A stretch of 7,610 nt of DNA from Rhodospirillales bacterium (GTDB lineage Bacteria > Pseudomonadota > Alphaproteobacteria > Rhodospirillales > Casp-alpha2): the NCBI GenBank assembly GCA_016187325.1, contig JACPJY010000022.1, forward strand, positions 1 through 7,610. The letters are read 5' to 3'. The notes beneath the pieces were generated by a model. That model was not told the origin of the DNA, searched no databases, and saw only the letters and a program-made list of their open reading frames with translations. A program made the position numbers and the translations under genes. Positions 1 to 5,901 of this stretch are shown here, piece by piece. Numbering within the stretch: position 1 is the first letter of the stretch; each line of letters opens with the position of its first letter.

Positions 1-78
1 AAGCTGCTGATCTATCCCGGCATGGGCCGGGAGGAGAACCCGGCGAAGCCGTCCCGCGCCGCCAAAGGGGGCAAATGA
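1..78 (+). CDS. lptC: LptC C-terminus (LPS export system protein), partial
   Basis: The window opens inside a reading frame that ends in TGA at 76-78 and supplies the last 25 residues (KLLIYPG... ...AAKGGK). LptC is the bitopic inner-membrane protein that receives lipopolysaccharide from the LptB2FG transporter and passes it to LptA. The visible part is a final beta strand of hydrophobic residues (LLIYP), typical of the end of the LptC jelly-roll, then a basic Gly/Lys/Arg-rich tail. The assignment rests mostly on position: the stop overlaps the lptA start as ATGA, the usual translational coupling in lptC-lptA pairs. The 5' part lies outside the window, so domain content cannot be checked. Confidence 0.72.
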   Translation, partial: KLLIYPGMGREENPAKPSRAAKGGK

Positions 79-917
79 CCACCGCCGGCCCGACACGCGC
101 CCGGTGGACAGCGCTCGCCATGACGCTGGCGCTGGCGCTGGCCGGCGGCGGCGCCGATGCCCAGGGCCTCAACTTCGGCAGCGGCCAGTCGGACCAACCG
201 ATCGAGATCACCGCCGACAACGGCATCGAGTGGCAACAGGAGGCGCTGGTGTTCCTGGCCCGCGGCAACGCCAAGGCGGTGCGCGGCGAAGTCACCGTGC
301 TGGCCGACGAACTGCGCGCCTACTACCGCGAGCAGAAGGGCGGCGGCACCGAGATCTGGCGCCTCGACGCCATCGGCAACGTCAAGATCAAGACCGCCAA
401 GGAGACCGCCTACGGCAAGCAAGCAATCTACCAAGTCGATTTGGGCGTACTGGTGCTATCGGGCGGCAAGGTGCGGCTGGTCACGCCGACCGACGAGATC
501 ACCGCCGACAAGCAGCTGGAATACTGGGAGAAGAAGCAGATGGCGGTGGCGCGCGGCAACGCCTTCGCGGTGCGCGAAAACAAGCGCCTCAAGGCCGACG
601 TGCTGGCCGCCTACTTCCGTCCCGACAAGGCCGGCGACAGCAAGCTCTACCGGGTCGACGCCTTCGACAAGGTAACCATCGTCACCGAGAAGGACACCGC
701 GACCTCGGAACGTGGCGTCTACAACGTCGAAAGCGGCATCGCGACGTTGACCGGCTCGGTTAAACTGACGCGCGGGGAAAACGTCTTAAATGGCTGTCGT
801 GCCGAAGTAAATTTGAATACCGGCATCAGCAACCTTTACAGCTGCCCGGCCACCGGCTCGGGCCCCCGGGAACGCGCCCGCGGCCTCCTGGTGCCGAACA
901 CCAGAAAAAAACAATGA
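75..917 (+). CDS. lptA: LptA, periplasmic LPS transport protein (OstA-like)
   Basis: LptA forms the periplasmic beta-jelly-roll bridge that carries lipopolysaccharide from LptC to LptD at the outer membrane. The 280-residue product starts with a signal peptide: Arg8 and Arg10, a hydrophobic stretch at about 11-25, and an Ala-Asp-Ala cleavage site at 27-29. An OstA/LptA-type unit starts at residue 44 (EITADNGIEW) and a second copy at residue 141 (EITADKQLEY); the two 42-residue blocks share 20 identities without gaps. The protein is longer than E. coli LptA (about 185 residues). Cys241 and Cys257 near the C-terminus are the only two cysteines and could pair in the periplasm. The start is fixed by the ATGA overlap with lptC and an AAAGGGGG Shine-Dalgarno at 64-70. 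Met16 (position 120) would shorten the signal peptide and lacks a clear ribosome site. Confidence 0.92.
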   Translation: MTTAGPTRARWTALAMTLALALAGGGADAQGLNFGSGQSDQPIEITADNGIEWQQEALVFLARGNAKAVRGEVTVLADELRAYYREQKGGGTEIWRLDAIGNVKIKTAKETAYGKQAIYQVDLGVLVLSGGKVRLVTPTDEITADKQLEYWEKKQMAVARGNAFAVRENKRLKADVLAAYFRPDKAGDSKLYRVDAFDKVTIVTEKDTATSERGVYNVESGIATLTGSVKLTRGENVLNGCRAEVNLNTGISNLYSCPATGSGPRERARGLLVPNTRKKQ

Positions 918-944
918 TCTTGATGAAGCGATTAGGGCGATTTC

Positions 945-1952
945 ATGAGCGATAACTTCAACAGGCCGCCGCCAACGGGCCAGGGCGGGCCGCAAGGCCC
1001 GCGCCGCCCCGCTGGGCTGACGGGCGCATCGGGTCCGGCCGGCTCGTCGGGCGGGCCGACGCCGAGCGTCCCGGCGCAGCCGCGTGTCCATTCGGCGCCG
1101 CCGCTGCAGGCCGGCCGGCCGGCGTCGCCTCCCGGCGCCCCTGCCGGCGCTCCCGCCGGTACCCCGGCACGGCCGCCTGGGCGGCCACAACCGCAAGCCC
1201 CCCACCAAGCCCCGCGCCTGGTCGCCCACAACCGCGGCCTGGTCGCCAAGAACTTGGGAAAGCGGTTCCGCAAGCGGCCGGTGGTGCGCGGCGTGTCCCT
1301 GACCGTGCAGCGCGGCGAGGTGGTCGGGCTGCTGGGCCCCAACGGCGCCGGCAAGACCACGTGTTTCTACATGATCACCGGCCTGATGCCGCCCGATTAC
1401 GGCAGCATCGTCCTCGACGGCTCCGACATCACCGATTTGCCGATGTACCGCCGCGCCCGCCTCGGCATCGGCTATTTGCCCCAGGAAGCCTCGATCTTCC
1501 GCGGCCTGACGGTGGCCAACAACATCCGCGCCGTGCTCGAGGTGACCGAGAAGTCGCGCGACCGCCGCGAGGCGATCCTGGAGGCGCTGCTGGCCGAGTT
1601 CTCGATCACCCACCTGCGCCGCACCCCGGCGCTGGCGCTGTCGGGCGGCGAGCGCCGCCGCGTCGAGATCGCCCGCGCGCTGGCCTCGAATCCGCACTTC
1701 GTGCTGCTCGACGAGCCGTTCGCCGGCATCGACCCGATCGCCGTCGGCGATATCCGCGACTTGGTGGCGCACCTCAAGGACCGCGGCATCGGGGTGCTGA
1801 TCACCGACCACAACGTCCGCGAAACCCTCGACGTGATCGATCGCGCCTACATCATCCACGACGGCATGATGCTGATGGAAGGCGCGCCCAGCGATATCGT
1901 CGGCAACGAGGACGTACGGCGCGTCTACCTGGGTGACCGGTTCAATCTGTAA
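945..1952 (+). CDS. lptB: LptB, LPS export ABC transporter ATP-binding protein, with N-terminal Pro/Gly-rich extension
   Basis: LptB is the cytoplasmic ATPase of the LptB2FG complex and powers lipopolysaccharide extraction from the inner membrane. All ABC motifs are intact: Walker A GPNGAGKTT at 131-139, Q-loop Gln180 (GYLPQEAS), signature LSGGERRR from 232, Walker B VLLDEP at 253-258 and H-loop His289 (ITDHNV). YLPQEASIFR and the C-terminal RVYLGDRF are LptB hallmarks. The core starts near residue 97. Before it lie about 95 extra residues: the first 90 hold 25 Pro and 15 Gly, with one acidic residue, no Lys and seven Arg. E. coli LptB has 241 residues; this one has 335. I find no ATG, GTG or TTG start close to the core, and AGGG at 934-937 sits 7 nt before the ATG at 945, so the extension is probably translated. 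It lies 27 bp after lptA. Confidence 0.95.
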   Translation: MSDNFNRPPPTGQGGPQGPRRPAGLTGASGPAGSSGGPTPSVPAQPRVHSAPPLQAGRPASPPGAPAGAPAGTPARPPGRPQPQAPHQAPRLVAHNRGLVAKNLGKRFRKRPVVRGVSLTVQRGEVVGLLGPNGAGKTTCFYMITGLMPPDYGSIVLDGSDITDLPMYRRARLGIGYLPQEASIFRGLTVANNIRAVLEVTEKSRDRREAILEALLAEFSITHLRRTPALALSGGERRRVEIARALASNPHFVLLDEPFAGIDPIAVGDIRDLVAHLKDRGIGVLITDHNVRETLDVIDRAYIIHDGMMLMEGAPSDIVGNEDVRRVYLGDRFNL

Positions 1953-1973
1953 TTCGCGGCAGGAGATTCGGCC

Positions 1974-3482
1974 ATGGCGATGACGCCCCGATTGGATCAG
2001 CGCCAGAGCCAGACTCTGGTGATGACGCCGCAGCTGCAGCAGGCGATCAAGCTGCTGCAGCTCTCAAACCTCGAGCTCGCCGAGTACATCGAGCGCGAGC
2101 TCGAGACAAACCCGATGATCGACGTCGACGAGGACGACCGCCGGGAGCCGGAGGCGGCCGACGCCGCCGCCGAGAGCCCGCCGGGGGGCGAGCCGGAATC
2201 CCTGCAAGCTGTTGATTTTGAAAGCATAGATCCGGCGGCGGCGACGCCCGACGCGACCGATGTCGACTACGACAACGTCTATTCCGGCGACGGCCCCGAC
2301 GCCACCGCCGACGGCCCGCTGCAGGCGTCGGCGTTCGCCGACATCGGCGGCGGCGGCTTCGACACGCTGGCCCCCAGCTTCGAGGAGACGCTGTCGGAAA
2401 AGCCGTCGCTGCGCGACCACCTGATCGGCCAGCTGACGATGGAGATCGCCGACCCGGTGGACCGGCTGATCGGGCCGCACCTGATCGACATGCTGGACGA
2501 GGCCGGCTACGTGGCGGGCCCCTTGCAGACGGTGGCCGAGACGCTGAACTGCGACATCGGGCGCATCGAGGCGACGCTGAAGAAGCTGCAGCAGTTCGAC
2601 CCGCCCGGCATTTTCGCCCGCAGCCTCGCCGAATGCCTGGGCCTCCAGCTCGCCGACCGCGACCGGCTCGACCCCTGCATGCAGACGTTCCTCGACAACC
2701 TCGATCTGCTGGCCAAGCGCGACTTCAAGGGGCTGGCCAAGGCCTGCCGCACCGACGCCGAGGACATCGCCGACATGATCGCCGAGATCAAGACGCTCGA
2801 TCCGAAGCCGGCGCTCGCCTTCGACCACGGCATCGCGCAGCCAATCACGCCCGACGTGCTGATGCGCCCGGCGCCCGGTGGCACCTGGTTCATCGAGCTC
2901 AACTCGGAGTCGCTGCCCAAGGTGCTGGTCAACAACCAGTACTACGCCCGCGTCTCGCGCCAGGCGCGATCGAAGCAGGAGAAGCAGTACATCACCGAAA
3001 AGTTCCATTCCGCCAACTGGCTGGTCAAGTCGCTGCACCAGCGCGCCACCACCATCCTCAAGGTGGCGACCGAGCTGGTGCGCCAGCAGAACGGCTTCTT
3101 CGCCAACGGCGTGCAGTACCTGAAGCCGCTGGTGCTGCGCGACATTGCCGACGCCATCGAGATGCACGAGAGCACAGTCAGCCGCGTCACCTCGAACAAG
3201 TACATCGCGACGCCGCGCGGCATCTACGAGCTCAAGTATTTCTTCACGCCGGCGATCGCTGGCACCGGCGGCCACACGCACTCGGCCGAATCCGTGCGTC
3301 ACCGAATCAAGTCGCTGATCGACGCCGAGCCGACGAAGAAAATCCTCTCCGACGACAAGATCGTCGACATATTGAAGACCGAGGGAATCGACATCGCCCG
3401 CCGGACGGTCGCAAAATACCGCGAATCCATGAACATTCCGTCGTCGGTGCAGCGACGCCGGGACAAGTCCGCGCTAGGCTGA
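1974..3482 (+). CDS. rpoN: RNA polymerase sigma-54 factor
   Basis: Sigma-54 directs core RNA polymerase to -24/-12 promoters and needs AAA+ activators to open DNA. It typically controls nitrogen, motility and carbon-uptake genes. The 502-residue product has the full architecture. Region I (about 1-50) is Gln/Leu-rich with the LVMTPQLQQAIKLLQ signature. Region II (about 50-140) is an acidic Asp/Glu/Ala linker. The core-binding domain follows. A helix-turn-helix around 387-410 contains LRDIADAIEMHESTVSRVTS, and the RpoN box ARRTVAKYRE lies at 475-484. Nothing looks truncated. AGGAGA at 1961-1966 is 7 nt before the ATG at 1974; a second in-frame Met is at residue 3. The gene lies 21 bp after lptB, as in many proteobacteria, so it is probably read through from the lpt genes. 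Confidence 0.97.
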   Translation: MAMTPRLDQRQSQTLVMTPQLQQAIKLLQLSNLELAEYIERELETNPMIDVDEDDRREPEAADAAAESPPGGEPESLQAVDFESIDPAAATPDATDVDYDNVYSGDGPDATADGPLQASAFADIGGGGFDTLAPSFEETLSEKPSLRDHLIGQLTMEIADPVDRLIGPHLIDMLDEAGYVAGPLQTVAETLNCDIGRIEATLKKLQQFDPPGIFARSLAECLGLQLADRDRLDPCMQTFLDNLDLLAKRDFKGLAKACRTDAEDIADMIAEIKTLDPKPALAFDHGIAQPITPDVLMRPAPGGTWFIELNSESLPKVLVNNQYYARVSRQARSKQEKQYITEKFHSANWLVKSLHQRATTILKVATELVRQQNGFFANGVQYLKPLVLRDIADAIEMHESTVSRVTSNKYIATPRGIYELKYFFTPAIAGTGGHTHSAESVRHRIKSLIDAEPTKKILSDDKIVDILKTEGIDIARRTVAKYRESMNIPSSVQRRRDKSALG

Positions 3483-3516
3483 AATTTCCCCAAATACAAG
3501 ATAGAAAATCCGAAAA

Positions 3517-3536
3517 ATCGGGTGTATCGGGTGTAT
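3517..3536. repeat. 9-bp tandem repeat in rpoN-hpf spacer
   Basis: ATCGGGTGT occurs twice back to back (3517-3525 and 3526-3534) and is followed by AT. It lies just upstream of a possible -35 box (TTGACT, 3536-3541). It may be a slippage product or a pair of tandem half-sites; the sequence alone does not decide. Confidence 0.6.
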
Positions 3537-3564
3537 TGACTCTCGCGGACGGGGGACATAACGT
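3536..3564 (+). promoter_or_regulatory. Possible weak promoter for hpf-ptsN
   Basis: TTGACT (3536-3541) is a good -35 element. After 17 bp comes TAACGT (3559-3564), a poor -10 element with three of six matches. The region just upstream (3481-3520) is clearly richer in A/T than the surrounding genes, which would suit a promoter. A separate start for hpf is biologically plausible, since hibernation factors are usually induced in stationary phase or stress. The poor -10 keeps confidence low. Confidence 0.28.
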
Positions 3565-3611
3565 CCCGGCCTTTCCCGGCTGGGGACATGTCTCTCCGGC
3601 CCCCGGGAAAG
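3551..3611. repeat. Repeat and hairpin cluster in rpoN-hpf spacer
   Basis: GGGGACAT occurs at 3552-3559 and again at 3582-3589, exactly 30 bp apart. The first copy is part of a stem-loop, GGGAC (3553-3557), loop ATAAC, GTCCC (3563-3567). The second sits inside a two-level stem-loop. The outer arms are CTTTCCCGG (3571-3579) and CCGGGAAAG (3603-3611). The inner arms are GGGGA (3582-3586) and TCTCC (3593-3597, one G-U pair), with loop CATGTC. No T-run follows, so this is not a classical intrinsic terminator. It could be an interspersed repeat, an mRNA-processing site or a protein-binding pair. Confidence 0.55.
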
Positions 3612-3733
3612 CGGTACGGGCGGCTCAAAGCCGAGTTGCCCGGTCGTGGGACGAGCAAGGACTATGGGCCGGCCCGGCCATCGGCGGCCTGAAGACGCCC
3701 AAAAAGCGTGAGGATCCCTATTCGACCTGAATC

Positions 3734-4342
3734 ATGGACATATCCGTCAAAGGCAGGAATCTGGACGTCGGCGAGGCGCTTCGAGGGCATGTCAGGGACA
3801 CCCTCGGCAACGCGGTGACCAAATATTTCATGCGCGCCATCGACGCCAACGTAGTTTTCTCGCGCCAGGGTCACCGGCTGCGCGCCGACATCTCGGTCCA
3901 TCCCGGCCCGCGCGGCCTGGTCGTGCAGGGTGGCTCGGAGTCGGAGGACGCCTATGCCGCCTTCGACGGCGCGCTCGAGCGCATATCGAAGCAGCTCCGG
4001 CGCTATAAGCGGCGGCTGAACGACCACCATAAGAACAAGGGCCGCGCCGAGGACGTACTGCCGGCGTTGCAATACGTGATCCAGCCCGAGCGCGAGGAAG
4101 AGGAAGTTCCCGACAACGCGCAGCCGACCATCGTCGCCGAGATGCTCGACCACATCCACACGCTGACGGTTGGCGAGGCGGTGATGCGGATGGACCTGGC
4201 CGATCTGCCGGTGGTGATGTTCCGCAACGCCGCCAGCGGCCGGCTCAACGTCGTCTATCGCCGCAACGACGGCAACATCGGCTGGATCGACCCCAGCGAA
4301 GACAACAAGAAGAACGAGAAGACCAAGAACAAGGGGAAATGA
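3734..4342 (+). CDS. hpf: Long-form ribosome hibernation promoting factor (HPF, S30AE family)
   Basis: Long HPF binds the 30S decoding region and pairs ribosomes into inactive 100S dimers under starvation or stress. The 202-residue product has an N-terminal S30AE domain (about 1-100; starts MDISVKGRNLDVGEALRGHV). A charged linker follows at about 105-135, with four consecutive Glu. The C-terminal dimerisation domain runs from about 135 to 188; around residue 148 it reads EAVMRMDLADLPVVMFRNA and it ends in GWIDP (Trp184). A short Lys/Asn-rich tail closes the protein. Both domains mark it as long HPF rather than the short gamma-proteobacterial form. The start is fixed: an in-frame TGA at 3728-3730 leaves ATG 3734 as the first start. 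The nearest Shine-Dalgarno-like AGGAT (3711-3715) is 18 nt away, unusually far. Its place between rpoN and ptsN is the common proteobacterial order. Confidence 0.93.
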   Translation: MDISVKGRNLDVGEALRGHVRDTLGNAVTKYFMRAIDANVVFSRQGHRLRADISVHPGPRGLVVQGGSESEDAYAAFDGALERISKQLRRYKRRLNDHHKNKGRAEDVLPALQYVIQPEREEEEVPDNAQPTIVAEMLDHIHTLTVGEAVMRMDLADLPVVMFRNAASGRLNVVYRRNDGNIGWIDPSEDNKKNEKTKNKGK

Positions 4343-4373
4343 CAATCGGCAGCCGGCGTCCAGGCTGCCATTG
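4343..4373 (+). other. Intercistronic hairpin between hpf and ptsN
   Basis: GGCAGCC (4348-4354) and GGCTGCC (4363-4369) form a perfect 7-bp stem around an 8-nt loop. With one bulged C (4347) the stem extends through CAAT (4343-4346) and ATTG (4370-4373), giving 11 bp. It begins directly after the hpf stop and ends shortly before the ptsN Shine-Dalgarno. No T-run follows on the + strand, so termination is unlikely. RNA processing, 3'-end protection or modulation of ptsN translation are possible roles. Confidence 0.6.
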
Positions 4374-4390
4374 AAAAACGAGGTGTGCTC

Positions 4391-4855
4391 ATGATGATCA
4401 ACGATATTCTCGTGCCGGAAGCCGTCATCGCCGACCTGAAAGCGACCAGCAAGAAGCAGGCGCTGCAGGAATTGGCGCGCCGCGCGGCCGAAATCTCCGG
4501 GCTCCACGAACGCACCGTGTTCGACGTGCTGATGGAGCGCGAGCGGCTGGGCACCACCGGGGTCGGCAACGGCATCGCCATTCCGCATGGTAAGCTCGCC
4601 AACCTCGACCGGCTCTACGGGCTGTTCGCGAGGCTGTCGACGCCAGTCGACTTCCAGGCCATCGACGAGCGTCCGGTGGACCTGATCTTCGTGTTGCTGG
4701 CCCCTGAGTCCGCCGGCGCCGACCATCTCAAGGCGCTGGCCAAGGTGTCGCGGCTGCTACGCGACCGCGCCACCTGCGACAAGCTGCGCGGCACCGACAA
4801 CGCGGAAGCCTTATTCGCCATCCTCACCGAATCCCAGGAAGACCGCGCCGCCTGA
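4391..4855 (+). CDS. ptsN: PTS IIA-like nitrogen regulatory protein PtsN (EIIA-Ntr)
   Basis: PtsN is the terminal phosphoacceptor of the nitrogen-related phosphotransferase chain (PtsP-NPr-PtsN). It regulates by protein contact, for example potassium transport and kinases, rather than by moving sugar. The 154-residue product is a single PTS EIIA type-2 domain. The phosphorylated histidine is His66 in GVGNGIAIPHGK, and the LMERERLGTTG segment before it is diagnostic. The domain ends normally. ATG at 4391 is chosen: GAGGTG at 4380-4385 ends 5 nt upstream. ATG 4394 is nearly as good, and GTG 4385 is in frame but overlaps the Shine-Dalgarno. The gene follows hpf by 48 bp, as expected for the rpoN cluster. 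No NPr or HPr-kinase gene is visible in this window. Confidence 0.95.
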   Translation: MMINDILVPEAVIADLKATSKKQALQELARRAAEISGLHERTVFDVLMERERLGTTGVGNGIAIPHGKLANLDRLYGLFARLSTPVDFQAIDERPVDLIFVLLAPESAGADHLKALAKVSRLLRDRATCDKLRGTDNAEALFAILTESQEDRAA

Positions 4856-4968
4856 GATACCGCTTAAGGCCGCGCTTCACCCGCCCCGGGCGCAAGTCCG
4901 CCGGGGAGCCCCCCCGCACAACCGCCGACGCTTTTCCCAATCGAGTGTCAGCCGCGCCGAGGCGGCGT

Positions 4969-4986
4969 CCCGCCCAAGCCGGCGGG
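4969..4986. other. GC-rich dyad between the convergent ptsN and DUF1150 genes
   Basis: CCCGCC (4969-4974) and GGCGGG (4981-4986) can pair around a 6-nt loop in the 163-bp gap where the two operons face each other. A dyad here could act in transcription termination from either side. No T-run follows on either strand, so a canonical intrinsic terminator is not supported. I see no other gene or RNA in 4856-5018. Confidence 0.3.
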
Positions 4987-5018
4987 CCGTCATCGGTCCC
5001 GATTGATCGGTTCGTGGC

Positions 5019-5258
5019 CTAGTGGACGCTGACCGGCTCCAGCGAGTGCTGGATGGCGGCGGCGCGGGCGACGTCACGGTTCTCCGTCACGCCGATCTGC
5101 TGGCCGTCGGCGGAGAAGATGGCGGCGACCGGCTGGCCGTCGACGACCACCGGCTTGATGTAGGCGATCTGGCCGACGCCCCATTGGGCGAACGCCTCGG
5201 CCGACATCACCGGCGCGTGCTTTTCGGGCGAATGGGTCTTGGTCTGTTGGTCGATCAT
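5019..5258 (-). CDS. DUF1150 family small protein
   Basis: This 79-residue protein matches my recollection of DUF1150, a small family largely confined to alphaproteobacteria with no established function. Diagnostic parts are the central GQIAYIKPV strand, the AAIFSADGQQIGVTENRDVA segment and the C-terminal PVSVH, close to the ETVSVH or ETVSLH ending of relatives. There is no signal peptide, membrane segment or cysteine, so it is probably a small cytosolic protein. The N-terminus (about 1-17) is polar and likely flexible. AAGGGAG (5266-5272 on the + strand) sits 7 nt before the ATG, a strong ribosome site. It is the second gene after hsp20, 77 bp downstream on the same strand. That suggests co-expression in stress, perhaps as an accessory to the small heat-shock protein; this role is inference only. 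Confidence 0.85.
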   Translation of the reverse strand: MIDQQTKTHSPEKHAPVMSAEAFAQWGVGQIAYIKPVVVDGQPVAAIFSADGQQIGVTENRDVARAAAIQHSLEPVSVH

Positions 5259-5280
5259 CTTGAAACTCCCTTCTGTTCAC

Positions 5281-5299
5281 GCCCCGCTTAAGCGGCGGC
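5281..5299 (-). other. Stem-loop in hsp20-DUF1150 spacer
   Basis: CCGCTTAAGCGG at 5284-5295 is a perfect 12-bp palindrome. On the minus-strand transcript it gives a 4-bp stem with a UUAA loop. Outer GCC and GGC pairs extend it to 7 bp with one bulged G. A second short dyad, ATTTCTGAAAT (5310-5320), lies nearby. Both sit between the hsp20 stop and the DUF1150 ribosome site, where they could affect mRNA processing or the relative expression of the two genes. Confidence 0.45.
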
Positions 5300-5335
5300 G
5301 TTTCACGGGATTTCTGAAATTCCGGCGTGCCGGCG

Positions 5336-5803
5336 CTATTCGGTCTGCACGTCGATGGTCTTGCGGCGCTTCTTGCCGCTGTCGGCGCCGCCGCTCTCGA
5401 TCTCGATGGTGCGGACCTGCGGCTCCGGCACGATGCGATCCAGCTCGATCGCCAACAGCCCGTTGTCGAGGCTGGCGCCCTTGACCTCGATGCCTTCGGC
5501 GAGCACGAAGCTCCTCTGGAACTGGCGGGCGGCGATGCCGCGGTGCAGAAATACGCGGGTATCGTCCTCCTCGGTCTGCTGGCGGCCGCGGATCACCAGC
5601 TGGTTGTCCTCGACCGAGACCGCGAGGTCGTCCATCGAGAACCCGGCGACGGCGAGGGTGATGCGCAACTTGTTGTCGCCGACCTGCTCGATGTTGTAGG
5701 GCGGATAGCCCTCGGCGGACGCTTTCGAGGCCCGGTCGAGCATGCGCTCGAAATGGTCGAACCCCAGCAGCAGCGGGCTGTTGAATACGGACATGCGAGT
5801 CAT
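5336..5803 (-). CDS. Hsp20/IbpA-family small heat-shock protein
   Basis: This is an ATP-independent holdase chaperone that binds unfolding proteins and hands them to DnaK and ClpB. The 155-residue product has a short hydrophobic N-terminal arm, an alpha-crystallin domain at about 35-123, and a C-terminal tail. Family signatures include LAVAGFSMDDL near 50-60, HRGIAARQFQRSFVL at 87-101 and SLDNGLLAIEL at 111-121, the A-x-x-x-N-G-x-L type motif. The short tail carries an I-x-I anchor (IEI, 133-135) used in oligomer assembly, then a basic stretch. This matches IbpA-like proteins of alphaproteobacteria. GGAGGAG ends 7 nt before ATG 5803, so that start is preferred; Met4 would place the site 16 nt away. 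It leads a two-gene unit with DUF1150 and is transcribed divergently from the FAH-family gene. Confidence 0.95.
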   Translation of the reverse strand: MTRMSVFNSPLLLGFDHFERMLDRASKASAEGYPPYNIEQVGDNKLRITLAVAGFSMDDLAVSVEDNQLVIRGRQQTEEDDTRVFLHRGIAARQFQRSFVLAEGIEVKGASLDNGLLAIELDRIVPEPQVRTIEIESGGADSGKKRRKTIDVQTE

Positions 5804-5901
5804 CGGCGTGCTCCTCCAGGCGTTGAGCGAGTACGGGTCGTTCGGGGCCCGGCGATCGGCGCCCCCGCCGGCCGCGCACCCGCGCTGCCGACGTTCGCCT
5901 T

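Noticed and set aside
903..914. A7 run at the end of lptA as a programmed frameshift site
   Set aside because: The A-AAA-AAC heptamer is not in the phase needed for slippage, and the stop follows at once. No useful alternative C-terminus is seen.
786..3302. Long open frames on the minus strand opposite lptB and rpoN (786-1859 and 2064-3302)
   Set aside because: They lie antisense to genes with complete family motifs. Their products are Arg/Val/Gly/Asp-biased low-complexity sequence typical of GC-rich shadow frames, with no recognisable domain.
2633..3730. 365-residue + strand open frame overlapping rpoN and reaching into the rpoN-hpf spacer
   Set aside because: It is mostly the shifted frame of rpoN, rich in Arg/Ala/His/Pro. 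The spacer part has no domain and no separate ribosome site.
4385..4387. GTG start for ptsN
   Set aside because: It overlaps the Shine-Dalgarno GAGGTG. ATG 4391 or 4394 has better spacing and matches family N-termini.
4856..5018. Intrinsic terminator between ptsN and DUF1150
   Set aside because: GC dyads are present but no T-run follows on either strand, so only a weak dyad is annotated.
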